A stretch of DNA of 64,000 nucleotides from Antarctobacter heliothermus (GCF_900188425.1 NZ_FZON01000004.1:1-64000); one strand, 5' to 3'; numbered from the stretch's first letter, positions 52,384 to 62,404 are shown. A program made the numbers and translations. The notes: generated by a model from the sequence alone, not told the origin.

Positions 52384-54033
52384 TTACGACATTTTGCCGA
52401 CGGCGGCATCGCCGATATTATCAACTCCGCGTTCCTTGAGCAGATTGGTCAGCCAATCCGGGTCCATTTCCGGCACCGAGGACAGCAGGAGATCGGTATA
52501 AGCGTGGTGCGGCGGGCGGAACATCTCTGTCTTGATGCCCTGTTCCACCACTGCGCCGTCTTTCATCACCACAACCTCGTCGGCAATCGCGCGGACGGTC
52601 GCCAGATCATGAGTGATGAACATGTAACTGAGGTTCAGCTCATCCTGAAGCCGGGCCAGCAGGCGCAGAATCCCCTCTGCCACCAGTTGATCCAGCGCGC
52701 TGGTCACCTCATCGCAGATGATGAATTTCGGCTCTGCCGCCAGCGCGCGGGCAATCCCGATCCGCTGTTTCTGGCCGCCGGACAGTTCAGAGGGCAGGCG
52801 GTGGAAATACTGATCTGCGGGCATCTCGATCTGGTCCAGCAGATCTTCGACGCGCTTGCGTTTGGCCGCCCCGCGCAGGCCCATGTAAAATTCGACCGGG
52901 CGGCCAATGATCTCACCGATGGATTTGCGCGGGTTCAGCGCGGTGTCGGCCATCTGGTAGATCATCTGGACCTGCCGCAGCTGGTCCTTTGTCCGCTGGC
53001 GATAATCCAGCGGCAGCGGCGTGCCATCCAGTTCGATCTGTCCGATACGCGGCGGCAACAGCCCGGTGATACAGCGCGCGGTGGTCGATTTGCCCGACCC
53101 CGATTCGCCGACAACGGCGACGGTGCGGCCGGCGTGGATGTCAAAGCTGACGTCTTGCAACACATCGACCGTGCCATAAGCCGCCGTCACCCCCTGAACA
53201 GAGATCACGGGGGTGGAATCGGTCGCAACGGGCGGTTTCTCTGGCCTCTCAAAGGCGCGCACAGCCCAGAGGCTTTTGGTGTAATCCTCTTTGGGGGCGC
53301 TCAGCATGGTGCGGGTGTCGGCCTCTTCGACCTCATCGCCCTTGAGCAGCACCTTGATGCGGTCGGCCATCTGCGCCACCACCGCAAGGTCATGGGTGAT
53401 GTAGATCGCCGCCGTGTTGAACTCTTCCACGATCTCACGGATGCTGGCCAGCACCTCGATCTGGGTGGTCACATCCAGCGCGGTGGTCGGTTCGTCAAAG
53501 ATGATCAGGTCAGGACGGCAGGCCATCGCCATCGCCGTCATGGCGCGCTGCAACTGGCCGCCCGACACCTGGTGCGGATAGCGAAAGCCGATCTCATCGG
53601 GGTTGGGCAGGCGCAGCTTGCGATACAGTTCCACGCCGTCGTGGGCGCTTTCGGCGCGGCCGGCAACACCATGCTGCACCGGCGCCTCGACGTGCTGATC
53701 CATCAGTTTGTGCGCAGGGTTAAAGCTGGCCGCGGCGGATTGCGCCACATAGGCGATGCGCTTGCCCAGCAACTGGCGCTTGACCTCGGAGCTGGCGGCC
53801 AGCAGGTCGACCCCGTCGAAGCTGACGCTGCCGCCAGAGATGCGCACGCCGTCGCGGCAAAAGCCCATGGCGGCCAGACCCAGCGTGGATTTGCCCGCGC
53901 CGGATTCGCCGATCAGGCCCAGCACCTCACCCTTTTTCAGGGTCAGGTCGACACCGTTGATGATGGGCATCCATGTCTCATCGGACCGGCCCTCGATCCG
54001 GACGCCGCGCATGTCCACCAACAGATCAGACAT
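52384..54033 (-). CDS. Dipeptide-type ABC transporter, fused double ATPase
   Basis: 549 residues with two complete nucleotide-binding domains, equal to DppD plus DppF in one chain. Domain 1 has [28 protein letters not shown] and [12 protein letters not shown]; domain 2 has [33 protein letters not shown] and [18 protein letters not shown], with Val replacing the usual Pro. Each domain ends with the oligopeptide-ABC tail ([12 protein letters not shown] and [12 protein letters not shown]). It powers the two permeases upstream, starting 3 nt after the second one. Confidence 0.94.
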   Translation of the reverse strand: MSDLLVDMRGVRIEGRSDETWMPIINGVDLTLKKGEVLGLIGESGAGKSTLGLAAMGFCRDGVRISGGSVSFDGVDLLAASSEVKRQLLGKRIAYVAQSAAASFNPAHKLMDQHVEAPVQHGVAGRAESAHDGVELYRKLRLPNPDEIGFRYPHQVSGGQLQRAMTAMAMACRPDLIIFDEPTTALDVTTQIEVLASIREIVEEFNTAAIYITHDLAVVAQMADRIKVLLKGDEVEEADTRTMLSAPKEDYTKSLWAVRAFERPEKPPVATDSTPVISVQGVTAAYGTVDVLQDVSFDIHAGRTVAVVGESGSGKSTTARCITGLLPPRIGQIELDGTPLPLDYRQRTKDQLRQVQMIYQMADTALNPRKSIGEIIGRPVEFYMGLRGAAKRKRVEDLLDQIEMPADQYFHRLPSELSGGQKQRIGIARALAAEPKFIICDEVTSALDQLVAEGILRLLARLQDELNLSYMFITHDLATVRAIADEVVVMKDGAVVEQGIKTEMFRPPHHAYTDLLLSSVPEMDPDWLTNLLKERGVDNIGDAAVGKMS

Positions 54034-54036
54034 GGC

Positions 54037-55239
54037 TCACTCCTTCAGGCCCGAGCTTCGTTGCAGCATCCAGTCCACGACAAAGTTCACCGCCACGGTC
54101 AGCAGGGCGATGGCCCCCGCCGCCATCAGCGGCAGCGCAGCGGTCAGCGGCGAGAAGGCAGCAAAGTTGATGAACTGCGCAAGGTCGCGGACCATGGTGC
54201 CCCAATCCGCCAGCGGCGGCTGGATACCGACGCCAAGGAAGGACAACGAGGCAATGGTCAGGAAGACAAAGCAGAACCGCAATCCGAATTCGGCCAGCAA
54301 TGGCGCCATGGCGTTGGGCAGGATTTCACGGAAGATCAGATAGGGCAGGCCCTCACCGCGCAGCTTGGCCGCCTCGATGTAATCCATCACCACGATGTTC
54401 ATGCCCACCGCGCGGGCGAGGCGAAAGACGCGGGTGCTGTCGATCACGGCGATGATCAGCACCATGTAGATCGTCAGCAGCCACTTTTCCGACCCGGCCC
54501 AGGCGCTGGCGATGGTCATCAGCAGCAGCGCAAAGATCAGCGAAGGGATCGCCATCAGAACATCGACCGAGCGGCTCAGGATCTGGTCGAACCAGCCCTG
54601 TGCGACCGCCGCCAGAAACCCGAAGGTGCCACCCAGAAAGAAGGCAAGGCAGGTGGTGGCAAAGGCGATGCCGACGGTGTTTTGCGCGCCGTAGATCAGG
54701 CGGCTCAGCAGGTCGCGCCCGATCTGGTCGGTCCCAAGCAGGTGCGCCGGGTTGCCTCCGGTGGCGGCATTGCCGCCGGGCAACGCGTTGACCTGGTCAA
54801 ACACCTCTGCCTGACCATAGGGCGCAATGGCCCCCGCAAAGATCGCGAGAACCGCATAGATCAGAATGACCAACAGGCCGAATGCCGCCGTCAGAGGCAT
54901 CTGCCGGAACAGCTTTTTGGTACCGGCAGAGCCAACCATCCGGCCAAAGAAGCGAAAGATCCACGCGACAATGGCAAAGATGGCAAAACCCTGCACCGCC
55001 CAGCGAAAGAACAGCACACCCGCCACCGCCATGCCCTGTTCCGTCACCGCCGGTTGGAAATAGTACCAGACCGCAAAGACAATGACCGCGACACCCAGCA
55101 CATAGCCAAAGGCCACCGCCAGCGACATGTCACGAAAGGCGGGTTTGTTGCCCGTGGCCATCTGGCCCGCAAAGCGCATGACCCAGCCAGCGGCCAACAG
55201 TGCCGCAAAACCGGCGGCGATCCAGAACAACGTCATCAT
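54037..55239 (-). CDS. Dipeptide-type ABC permease, DppC class, with extra N-terminal helices
   Basis: 400 residues, about 100 more than normal DppC proteins. The C-terminal part is a standard permease: the DQIGRDLLSRLIYGAQNTVGIAFA segment and the EAA loop YIEAAKLRGEGLPYLIFREILPN. The added N-terminal 120 residues hold about three more hydrophobic segments (LFWIAAGFAALLAAGWVM, AFGYVLGVAVIVFAVWYYF and WAVQGFAIFAIVAWIFRFF) before the usual first helix. The addition may be a domain or a fused small membrane protein. The start overlaps the upstream permease by 4 nt. Confidence 0.92.
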   Translation of the reverse strand: MMTLFWIAAGFAALLAAGWVMRFAGQMATGNKPAFRDMSLAVAFGYVLGVAVIVFAVWYYFQPAVTEQGMAVAGVLFFRWAVQGFAIFAIVAWIFRFFGRMVGSAGTKKLFRQMPLTAAFGLLVILIYAVLAIFAGAIAPYGQAEVFDQVNALPGGNAATGGNPAHLLGTDQIGRDLLSRLIYGAQNTVGIAFATTCLAFFLGGTFGFLAAVAQGWFDQILSRSVDVLMAIPSLIFALLLMTIASAWAGSEKWLLTIYMVLIIAVIDSTRVFRLARAVGMNIVVMDYIEAAKLRGEGLPYLIFREILPNAMAPLLAEFGLRFCFVFLTIASLSFLGVGIQPPLADWGTMVRDLAQFINFAAFSPLTAALPLMAAGAIALLTVAVNFVVDWMLQRSSGLKE

Positions 55240-56231
55240 TTTGGATGCCTCAGGCGGGGGTTGGAGAGGATCGACAGGATATCCGCCGTCAGGTTCAGCA
55301 GGATATAGGCGGCGGCAAAGATCAGGCAGCAGGCCTGCACCACCGGGATATCGCGGATCTTGACGCTGTCGACAAAGAGCTGCCCGATGCCCGGATAGAC
55401 AAATACCACCTCAACCACGACCACGCCGGTGATCAGATAGGCAAGGTTCAGCGCGACCACGTTGATGATCGGCGCCAGCGCGTTGGGCAACGCGTGTTTG
55501 ATGATCACGCGCATCGGCTTGATGCCCTTCAGGCGCGCCATCTCGATATAGGGGCTGGCCAACAGGTTGATGATCGCCGCGCGCGTCATTCGCATCATGT
55601 GGGCGGTCACCACCAGTGTCAGTGTCAGGGCGGGCAGCATTGTCTTTTGCAGCCGCTCGCCAAACCCCATGCCCTCATAGATGTTGGACAAGGACGGCAG
55701 CACCGGGTTCAGAACCGCCAGAAACAGGATCAGCACATAGGCCAGAAAAAACTCCGGGCTGGAAATCGAGGTGAGTGTCGAGATGTTCGCCACCTTGTCG
55801 AATACCGAATTGCGGTACAGCGCGGCCAGAATGCCCAGCATCACCGCAAAGGGCACCGCAATCGCCGCCGTGACCCCGGCAAGGAACATGGTGTTGGCAA
55901 ACCGGGGCGCGATTTGTTGCGCCACCGACACCCGCACACCGGAATCGTCGCCCACAAAACTGGCAAAGTTGGCTTGCGCGAAAGAGTTCCCAAGGTCGCC
56001 CCTGAGCGCGCCAGACAGCCAATCAAAGTATCGCACGATGGGGTGCTGATCCAGACCAAGGTCGCGGCGGATGGAGGCAACCGCCTCTGGTGTGGCGCCT
56101 TGACCAAGAATGGCTTCGGCGAAATCCCCGGGCAGCATGTTGACTGCCGTAAAAATGACGATCGAGACGATGAACAGGGTCAATAAACCCAGCGCAAGAC
56201 GCTGTAGAATGATCTTGAGAACTGAGTTCAA
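55236..56231 (-). CDS. Dipeptide-type ABC permease, DppB class
   Basis: 331 residues from TTG 56231; no ATG exists before residue 32 and the TTG start gives the expected opening NSVLKIILQRLALGLLTLF. Landmarks: NMLPGDFAEAILGQGATPEA, LGLDQHPIVRYFDWLSGALRGDLGNSF and the EAA loop IEMARLKGIKPMRVIIKHALPN. It is the first gene of the four-gene minus-strand operon and forms the channel with the DppC-like protein. The 80 nt before it are its likely promoter. Confidence 0.93.
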   Translation of the reverse strand: MNSVLKIILQRLALGLLTLFIVSIVIFTAVNMLPGDFAEAILGQGATPEAVASIRRDLGLDQHPIVRYFDWLSGALRGDLGNSFAQANFASFVGDDSGVRVSVAQQIAPRFANTMFLAGVTAAIAVPFAVMLGILAALYRNSVFDKVANISTLTSISSPEFFLAYVLILFLAVLNPVLPSLSNIYEGMGFGERLQKTMLPALTLTLVVTAHMMRMTRAAIINLLASPYIEMARLKGIKPMRVIIKHALPNALAPIINVVALNLAYLITGVVVVEVVFVYPGIGQLFVDSVKIRDIPVVQACCLIFAAAYILLNLTADILSILSNPRLRHPK

Positions 56232-56311
56232 AGTCCCTGCCGATGTATTGTTTTCGTTGCAGTCACGTTAGCGCCTGAAATCCGTGTGTAAACCCCGCGC
56301 GTGACCGACGT

Positions 56312-57289
56312 TTAGTCGAACCCGATCGCAAGATCATCCATCACCCGTACCAGTTCCGCGCTGATCCCCGGCTCTGACAGGGCGTGGCCTGCGTTGCGGA
56401 TCATGCGCAGATCCGCCCCGGGCCAGGCCTGAGCCAACTCCCAGGCACGGCGCGGCGGGCAGATCATGTCATAGCGTCCCTGCACGATCACCCCGGGCAC
56501 GTCGCGCAGCCGGTCGATGTTGTTCAAGATCCAGCCGTCTTCGCCCAGGAAACCGGCATTGGTGAAATAGTGGTTCTCCAACCGGGCAAAGGCACGCGCA
56601 TATTCCCCCGGCGCCATCCCGCCCTGACCGTTGGAATAGACAGAGGCCAGCGCGTTTTCCCAGGCCGACCAAGCCTGCGCAAAGCGCATTTCGGTGGGAA
56701 GATCACCGCTGAACAGCCGCTTGTGATAGGCGCCGATCAGGTCGCCGCGTTCCTCTGCGGGGATCATGTCGGTGAACCGCGCCCAGGGTTCGGGCCAGAA
56801 CTGCCCCGCGCCGCCGCCATAGAACCAGTCCAGCTCTGCCTGCGTCATCATAAAGACGCCGCGCAACACCAGGTGCAAGGCCGCCTCGGGATGCGAAATG
56901 GCATAGATCAGCGACAGGGTGGCGCCCCAGCTGCCGCCAAAGATCACCGCCTTTTCAATGTCCAGCACGTCGCGAATCCGCTCGACGTCCGCCACCAGAT
57001 CCCAGGTGGTGTTGTTGACGACGCTGGCGTGGGGGCGTGACCGGCCACAGCCGCGCTGATCGAACAGGACAACGCGGTATTTCTGCGGATCGAAATAGCG
57101 CCGCATCGCCGGGCTGCACCCGCCGCCCGGTCCGCCATGCAGGACAATGACTGGCACACCTTCGGGATTGCCGCATTGTTCCACATAGATCGCATGACCG
57201 TCGCCCACATCCAGCATCCGCTGATCAAAAGGATCAACCGCAGGATAGAGATACTGCACTGCGCGCTTTTGGCCCGGGATTTTGTCCAT
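56312..57289 (-). CDS. pip: Proline iminopeptidase
   Basis: 325 residues, the usual length of family S33 proline iminopeptidases. Motifs: [23 protein letters not shown] (oxyanion region), FDQRGCGRS and the nucleophile [10 protein letters not shown]. The acid lies in [10 protein letters not shown] and the His in [10 protein letters not shown]. It removes N-terminal proline from small peptides in the cytoplasm. Divergent from ubiG with 47 nt between. Confidence 0.94.
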   Translation of the reverse strand: MDKIPGQKRAVQYLYPAVDPFDQRMLDVGDGHAIYVEQCGNPEGVPVIVLHGGPGGGCSPAMRRYFDPQKYRVVLFDQRGCGRSRPHASVVNNTTWDLVADVERIRDVLDIEKAVIFGGSWGATLSLIYAISHPEAALHLVLRGVFMMTQAELDWFYGGGAGQFWPEPWARFTDMIPAEERGDLIGAYHKRLFSGDLPTEMRFAQAWSAWENALASVYSNGQGGMAPGEYARAFARLENHYFTNAGFLGEDGWILNNIDRLRDVPGVIVQGRYDMICPPRRAWELAQAWPGADLRMIRNAGHALSEPGISAELVRVMDDLAIGFD

Positions 57290-57336
57290 GCCCTACCTAT
57301 ATTGCCCACCAAGGCCAAAAGACCATGGGGAAAGTC

Positions 57337-58074
57337 ATGACTACGACCGTCGACGCATCCGAGATCGCCAAGTTCGAGGCCATGGCCGCAGAATGGTGGG
57401 ATCCAAACGGCAAGTTCAAGCCCCTGCACATGCTCAACCCTTGCAGGCTTGACTATATCACCCGCCAGATCGCCGAAGAGTTCGACCGCGACCTGACCGC
57501 GCCGCGCGCCTTTGAGGGGCTGCGCCTCCTCGATATCGGTTGCGGCGGCGGGCTGTTGTCCGAACCGATGGCACGTCTGGGGGCCGACGTGGTGGGCGTG
57601 GATGCCGCCGAACGCAACATCCCCGTGGCCCAGACCCATGCTATGCAATCCGGACTGGAGATCGACTACCGGTTCACCACCGCCGAGGCGATGGCCGACG
57701 CAGGCGAACAGTTCGACGCGGTGCTGAACATGGAGGTGGTCGAACATGTGGCCGACCCGTTGGCCTACCTGACCGCCTGCCAGCAGTTGTTGAAACCCGG
57801 CGGGCTGCACATCTGCTCGACCATCAACCGAAACCCCAAAAGCTTTGCCGTCGCGATTTTGGGGGCGGAATACGTCATGCGCTGGCTACCCAAGGGCACG
57901 CATGACTGGTCAAAGTTCATCACTCCGGATGAGCTGTATGACCTGATCCGCAAGGCTGGTCTGGACCCGGTGGACCGCAAGGGATTCGTCTTCAACCCGG
58001 TCACATGGGCGTGGCGCCTGTCGGACCGCGACCTGAGCGTGAACTATGTCACCGCCTCGCTGAAACCTGCGTAG
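57337..58074 (+). CDS. ubiG: Ubiquinone biosynthesis O-methyltransferase UbiG
   Basis: 245 residues from ATG 57337 with GGGGAAAG before it; an ATG four codons upstream is weaker. The start [23 protein letters not shown] is split here as [22 protein letters not shown] motif I is [20 protein letters not shown], and the post-I acid is [26 protein letters not shown] and GTHDWSKF are typical of UbiG, which carries out both O-methylations in ubiquinone synthesis. It is a single gene, ending before a terminator shared with the convergent marR. Confidence 0.95.
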   Translation: MTTTVDASEIAKFEAMAAEWWDPNGKFKPLHMLNPCRLDYITRQIAEEFDRDLTAPRAFEGLRLLDIGCGGGLLSEPMARLGADVVGVDAAERNIPVAQTHAMQSGLEIDYRFTTAEAMADAGEQFDAVLNMEVVEHVADPLAYLTACQQLLKPGGLHICSTINRNPKSFAVAILGAEYVMRWLPKGTHDWSKFITPDELYDLIRKAGLDPVDRKGFVFNPVTWAWRLSDRDLSVNYVTASLKPA

Positions 58075-58084
58075 GGAAAAGAAA

Positions 58085-58100
58085 GGGGGCTCCCGCCCCC
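58085..58100 (-). terminator. Terminator of the grxC-nit-marR unit
   Basis: GGGGGC (58085-58090) and GCCCCC (58095-58100) form a short stem with a TCCC loop. On the minus strand TTTCTTTTC follows. It touches the marR stop and may also serve ubiG. Confidence 0.7.
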
Positions 58101-58531
58101 TACCCTTCGAGGCGCAGGCGCAGTTCCCGCAGCACGGGGAGCGCCGCACGCACTCGGTCTTCGCCAAGGTCGCCCATCATCTCGTCGATCAGCGGCATGA
58201 TCGCATTGAGGGCAGCCTCGCGCGCCGATTGGCCGGCGGGGGAGATCGAGACCAGTTTCCTGCGCGCGTCGTCCCAATCCGGGCGGATGTGAACGTAGCC
58301 GGAAATTTCCAGCTTGGACAATGTGTTGGTCATTGCGCCGCGCGTGACGTGAAAGGCGCGGGCGAGTTGTGCCGGGGTCCGCTCTCCGCCACGTGCCAGA
58401 TGGTTGAGCACTGAGAAATGCGAGATTTCCATGCGGTTCGGCAGCACCCTGGTCAGCCGGGCGCGCAGCAGTTGGTCCGCCGTCAAAAGCTCGCTGAACA
58501 GTGAAATGGCAAGGGCGCTGGCCTCACTCAT
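58100..58531 (-). CDS. MarR-family transcriptional regulator
   Basis: 143 residues. The winged helix reads ISHFSVLNHLARGGERTPAQLARAFHVTRGAMTNTLSKLEISG and the wing HIRPDWDDARRKLVSISPAGQ. Its ATG overlaps the stop of the nitrilase-like gene (ATGA), making it the last gene of the comF-grxC-nit-marR run. MarR proteins respond to phenolics or oxidants; no operator was recognised here, and the target is unknown. Confidence 0.88.
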   Translation of the reverse strand: MSEASALAISLFSELLTADQLLRARLTRVLPNRMEISHFSVLNHLARGGERTPAQLARAFHVTRGAMTNTLSKLEISGYVHIRPDWDDARRKLVSISPAGQSAREAALNAIMPLIDEMMGDLGEDRVRAALPVLRELRLRLEG

Positions 58532-59364
58532 GTGTCTGGTCCGGTGAAAGCGCGGTCATGGGTCAGGGCGGGCACCTTGCGCCGCGCGTCGGCCACGGTG
58601 TCGAGATCAAGATCAACGGAATAGACGCCCGGGTCCGTGCCCGCGTCCAGCCGGACCTCTCCCCAAGGGGAGATCACCATGCTGTGCCCATATGTCTTGC
58701 GGGCGCGGCCCTTTTGCGCCCTGTGGGTGCCGGTTTGCGCGGGGGCCAGGACAAAACAGCCTGTCTCGATCGCGCGGGCCTGAAGCAGGGGTTGCCAGTG
58801 CGCGGGGCCGGTGCCGAGTGAAAAGGCCGCCGGGACTGTCAGGATCTGCGCCCCGGCCTGCGCGAGGGCGCGGTAGAGATAGGCAAAGCGGACATCATAG
58901 CAGATCGTCAGGCCCAGCACCGCCAGCGGTGTTTTGGCAAGCACCGCGCGGTCACCGGGAGCATAGCCCGAGGATTCGCGGTAGGTTTCCGTCTCTGACA
59001 CCTGCACGTCGAACATGTGCATCTTGTCATAGCGCGCGGCGATAGCCCCATCCGGGCCAATCAGGAAAGATCTGTTGACAAAGCGCGGCTCCGGCGGATC
59101 AGCCTTTTGCGCCAGTGATCCGGCCAGCACCCAGAGGTCCAGTTCGGCCGCCGCCGCACGCAGGCCGGCCAGTACCGGGTCATCCGCCTCATGCCGCAGC
59201 ACCGCCGTCTGGTGCGCGCGGTCCATCGAGACGCAGTTGCACACCTCGGGCGTGAGCGCGATCTGCGCGCCGTCCCCCTTGGCCCGGTGCAGCATGTCCT
59301 GCATCGTGGCCAGGTTCTCTGCCGGATCGTCCGACGAGGTCATTTGTAGCAGCGCGACCCGCAT
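58528..59364 (-). CDS. Carbon-nitrogen hydrolase, Nit-type (deaminated glutathione amidase-like)
   Basis: 278 residues. The Glu-Lys-Cys triad is Glu40 (LTPEVCN), Lys114 (RYDKMHMFD) and Cys155 (LTICYDVRF). YDKMHMFDVQV and ICYDVRFAYLYRALA place it near Nit1/Nit2, which repair deaminated glutathione, a fit for its position next to glutaredoxin. A different omega-amidase or nitrilase activity cannot be excluded. It overlaps grxC by one base and marR by four. Confidence 0.87.
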   Translation of the reverse strand: MRVALLQMTSSDDPAENLATMQDMLHRAKGDGAQIALTPEVCNCVSMDRAHQTAVLRHEADDPVLAGLRAAAAELDLWVLAGSLAQKADPPEPRFVNRSFLIGPDGAIAARYDKMHMFDVQVSETETYRESSGYAPGDRAVLAKTPLAVLGLTICYDVRFAYLYRALAQAGAQILTVPAAFSLGTGPAHWQPLLQARAIETGCFVLAPAQTGTHRAQKGRARKTYGHSMVISPWGEVRLDAGTDPGVYSVDLDLDTVADARRKVPALTHDRAFTGPDT

Positions 59365-59621
59365 CAGCCTGCCAGCAGTGCGTCCAGCTTGCCCTGCCGC
59401 TCCAGCGCGGCAAGATCGTCATAGCCGCCCACATGGGTCTCGCCGATGAAAATCTGCGGGACGGTGTGGCGGCCATTGGCGCGGTCCATCATCTCTGACT
59501 TGCGCCCCGGCTCTGCCAGCACGTTGATGAGGGAATAGTCGACGCCTTTGCTGTCCAGCAGCCGCTTGGCGGCGTGGCAAAAGCCGCAGAGCGGCGAAGA
59601 GTACATTTCGACCGGTTGCAT
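59364..59621 (-). CDS. grxC: Glutaredoxin 3-type
   Basis: 85 residues from ATG 59621, with AGGACC upstream. The dithiol active site is CGFC (Cys12, Cys15) in MYSSPLCGFCHAAKRLL. The cis-Pro is in HTVPQIFIGETHVGGYDDL, the glutathione-binding end. It reduces protein disulfides and mixed disulfides with glutathione. It lies 38 nt after comF and shares one base with the Nit gene. Confidence 0.95.
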   Translation of the reverse strand: MQPVEMYSSPLCGFCHAAKRLLDSKGVDYSLINVLAEPGRKSEMMDRANGRHTVPQIFIGETHVGGYDDLAALERQGKLDALLAG

Positions 59622-59659
59622 GTCGGTCCTCCGGATTGTTCGTGCGTTCCTGTCAGGGC

Positions 59660-60400
59660 TTAAGCATCTTTGGCCGCGCGCGCCAGCACAGTGACGCAAA
59701 CCTCTGTTGCACCTGCGGCAAGACAGGCCTCAGTCGCGGCGGCAAGTGTCGCACCGCTGGTCATGACATCGTCGACGATCAGCACTGGCCGCCCTGTGAT
59801 CAGCGGCACCCGGCTGTCGGCCACCCGGATCTGACCCTGAAGGGCCTCAAAGCGTTCCGCGCGTCCCTTGCCCTCCAGCGGTTGGGTGGCGCGGACCCGT
59901 TGCAGCGCGTCGGGGCACCAGTCGCAGCCCAGTTCCGCCGCCAGCGCCTGCGTCAGCAGCGCGGCCTGATTGAACCTGCGCCGCAGGTGGCGATTGACGT
60001 GCAGCGGCACCGGCACCGCCAGCATGTTGTCGCGCAGCATCCCCCGCGACACCCGCGCCATCCATTTTGCCGCCGGGCGGGCGATGTCATGCCGGTCGCC
60101 ATGTTTCAGCCCCAACACCATGCGCCGCCCCCGGTCGCGGTACACCAGCGCCGCCCGCCCCTGCACCCAGGGGCGCGCCAGGGTCAGGCACTCGTCGCAA
60201 TGTTCCGCATGATCGGATTGTCCCGGCAGCGGTACGCCGCAAAGATCGCAGGCCAGACCGGACACAAATGGCGTATCCCGCCAGCATGTGCCACAGAGAC
60301 CAAAATCCGTCTCGACCAGCCCGCCACAAGACAGGCAGCGGGGCGGATAGACCATCTGCACCAGCGTTTGCATCCCCGCCGACCACAGCCTATGAGCCAT
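59660..60400 (-). CDS. comF: ComF-family phosphoribosyltransferase-like protein
   Basis: 246 residues from ATG 60400, preceded by GGGGGAG. Two Cys pairs near the N-terminus (CLSCGG, CGTCW, CDLCG, CDEC) form zinc ribbons. The PRPP-binding motif near the end is VLIVDDVMTSGATLAAA. ComF proteins assist natural transformation in some bacteria; in Rhodobacterales they are general and sit before grxC, as here. The start codon is three bases from that of the divergent methyltransferase. Confidence 0.9.
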   Translation of the reverse strand: MAHRLWSAGMQTLVQMVYPPRCLSCGGLVETDFGLCGTCWRDTPFVSGLACDLCGVPLPGQSDHAEHCDECLTLARPWVQGRAALVYRDRGRRMVLGLKHGDRHDIARPAAKWMARVSRGMLRDNMLAVPVPLHVNRHLRRRFNQAALLTQALAAELGCDWCPDALQRVRATQPLEGKGRAERFEALQGQIRVADSRVPLITGRPVLIVDDVMTSGATLAAATEACLAAGATEVCVTVLARAAKDA

Positions 60401-60403
60401 TCT

Positions 60404-61225
60404 ATGCCCACTCCCCCGCGCCTCACCGACCGGCACGCCCTGACCCTGCATCGCGCCCGCGCGCGCGACGACGCCGCGCTGTTTCTGCATGAGACAGCGC
60501 GCGACGACGCCAAGGATCGCCTGCAAATGGTTAACAGGTCGTTTACCGACGTGGCGATCGTCACGCCGTTCCCGCGGATCTGGCAGCCTGCCTTTCCGAC
60601 GGCACGCTGTATCCCCGATGACGAGGTGCTGGCCGTTGAGGAAGGGTCATGTGATCTGGTGATCCACGGGCTGTGCCTGCATTGGGCGGATGACCCGGTG
60701 GGCCAGATGATCCAATGCCGCCGCGCGCTGCGGCCTGACGGGCTGTGCCTTGTGCTGACGCTGGGCGGGCAGACCCTGCACCAGCTGCGCGCCGCGCTGA
60801 GACAGGCGGAATCCGAGCTGACCGGCGGGCTATCGCCCCGCGTGGCCCCGATGGGAGAGATCCGCGATCTGGGCGCGCTGCTGCAACGGGCGGGCTTTGC
60901 CCTGCCGGTGGCTGATTCCGACCCGCTGACCGCCAGCTATGCCACGCCGCTGCACCTGATGCGCGAGCTGCGCGCCATGGGCGAAAGCAACGCCCTGGCG
61001 GCCCGTTTGCGCCGCCCGACCCGCCGCGCCGTGCTGCTGCGCGCCGCTGAACTCTATACGCAGGCCTTTGGGTCCGTGGATGGCCGCGTGCCTGCCACCT
61101 TCGAGATCATCACGCTGACCGGATGGGCGCCTGACGACTCTCAACCAAAGCCGTTGCGCCCTGGCTCTGCCGCGCAGCGTCTGTCGGACGCGCTGGGCAC
61201 CGCAGAAACGCCCCTGAACGATTGA
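60404..61225 (+). CDS. NDUFAF5/BioC-like SAM-dependent methyltransferase
   Basis: 273 residues from ATG 60404 (60392 would add four and overlap comF). Only weak Shine-Dalgarno signals exist. It reads LTDRHALTLHRARARDDAALFLHETA, LQMVNRSFTDVAIVTPF, CDLVIHGLCLHWADDPVGQM and LRPDGLCLVLTLGGQTLHQL. The LHW(A/V)DD motif is characteristic of the BioC / NDUFAF5 group. Motif I (GxGxG) is not visible, so the SAM site is degenerate. NDUFAF5 hydroxylates an arginine in complex I; whether the bacterial protein does is unknown. Confidence 0.75.
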   Translation: MPTPPRLTDRHALTLHRARARDDAALFLHETARDDAKDRLQMVNRSFTDVAIVTPFPRIWQPAFPTARCIPDDEVLAVEEGSCDLVIHGLCLHWADDPVGQMIQCRRALRPDGLCLVLTLGGQTLHQLRAALRQAESELTGGLSPRVAPMGEIRDLGALLQRAGFALPVADSDPLTASYATPLHLMRELRAMGESNALAARLRRPTRRAVLLRAAELYTQAFGSVDGRVPATFEIITLTGWAPDDSQPKPLRPGSAAQRLSDALGTAETPLND

Positions 61226-61280
61226 CGTATCCCGGACCCGCGATATGTACAGCGAAACGCCTGACCACAGGACCATAGCC

Positions 61281-62345
61281 ATGCTTGACGCCACTGGAAC
61301 TGCCACCCGCCCCGACCACGCGCCCAGCGACCACCCGAAACTGCCAGCCCCCCGTGTCGGTGTGCTGCTGGCCAACCTCGGGACGCCGGACAACACCGAC
61401 TATTGGTCGATGCGCCGCTATCTGAACGAATTCCTGTCCGACCAGCGCGTCATCGACTACCCGCGCTGGAAATGGCAGCCGCTGTTGCAGCTGATCATCC
61501 TGACAAAACGGCCGTTTTCGTCAGGCAAGGCGTACAAGTCGATCTGGAACGAAGAGGCGAACGAAAGCCCGCTGTTGACCATCACCAAGGCGCAGACCGC
61601 CAAGATCGCCCAGCGCATGGCGGAGCAGTACGGCGACAACGTCAAGGTTGATTTCTGTATGCGCTACGGCAACCCGTCGACCAAATCCAAGGTGCGTGAG
61701 ATGGTCGAGGCAGGATGCCACAAGATCCTGTTTTTCCCGCTGTATCCGCAATATGCGGGCGCCACCTCTGCCACTGCGAACGATCAGTTCTTTCGCGCGT
61801 TGATGGAGGAAAAGTGGCAGCCGACCGCGCGGGTCGTGGACCCCTATTTCGACCATCCGATGTATATCGAGGCGCTGGCCCAGTCGATCGAACGCGCCTA
61901 TGCCGCAGCCGAGTCGCGGCCCGATATCCTGGTCTGTTCCTACCACGGCGTGCCGCAACGCTACCTGATGGAGGGCGACCCCTATCACTGTCAGTGCCAG
62001 AAGACGACGCGCCTGCTGCGCGAGCGTCTGGGATGGGACGAATCGCAGATCACCACCACGTTCCAGAGTCGATTCGGCCCCGAAGAGTGGCTGAAGCCCT
62101 ACACCGTCGAAGAGGTCGCGCGGCTGGCCAAGGAAGACGGCAAAAAGCACATCGCGGTCTGCGCGCCGGCCTTTTCCGCCGACTGCATCGAGACGCTGGA
62201 AGAGATCAACGAAGAGATAAAGGAAAGCTTTGAAGAGGCGGGCGGTGAGCAGTTCACCTATATCCCCTGCCTGAACGATGACGCCGCGCATGTTGACGCG
62301 CTGGCCCGCGTGATCGACGAAAATCTGGGTGGCTGGGTCTCGTGA
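61281..62345 (+). CDS. hemH: Ferrochelatase
   Basis: 354 residues from ATG 61281 with AGGA upstream. VGVLLANLGTPDNTDYWSMRRYLNEFLSD opens the fold. Catalytic His222 is in VCSYHGVPQRYLM and Glu304 in FSADCIETLEEI. CRYGNPSTKSKV-like (CMRYGNPST) and PLYPQYAGATSA are conserved. It inserts iron into protoporphyrin IX at the cytoplasmic side of the membrane. No iron-box was recognised in the 55 nt upstream. It ends in a strong terminator. Confidence 0.96.
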   Translation: MLDATGTATRPDHAPSDHPKLPAPRVGVLLANLGTPDNTDYWSMRRYLNEFLSDQRVIDYPRWKWQPLLQLIILTKRPFSSGKAYKSIWNEEANESPLLTITKAQTAKIAQRMAEQYGDNVKVDFCMRYGNPSTKSKVREMVEAGCHKILFFPLYPQYAGATSATANDQFFRALMEEKWQPTARVVDPYFDHPMYIEALAQSIERAYAAAESRPDILVCSYHGVPQRYLMEGDPYHCQCQKTTRLLRERLGWDESQITTTFQSRFGPEEWLKPYTVEEVARLAKEDGKKHIAVCAPAFSADCIETLEEINEEIKESFEEAGGEQFTYIPCLNDDAAHVDALARVIDENLGGWVS

Positions 62346-62404
62346 CCCGGTCAACCTCTAGGTTTTGTTGAGTTTAACGAACAAGATACACAGTGTTGAA
62401 AACG

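Noticed and set aside
52372-55308. Very long plus-strand open frame (over 900 codons) opposite the ABC operon
   Set aside because: It is the antisense shadow of the ATPase and permease genes, rich in His/Gln/Arg/Gly, with no domain; GC-rich codons keep the opposite frame open.
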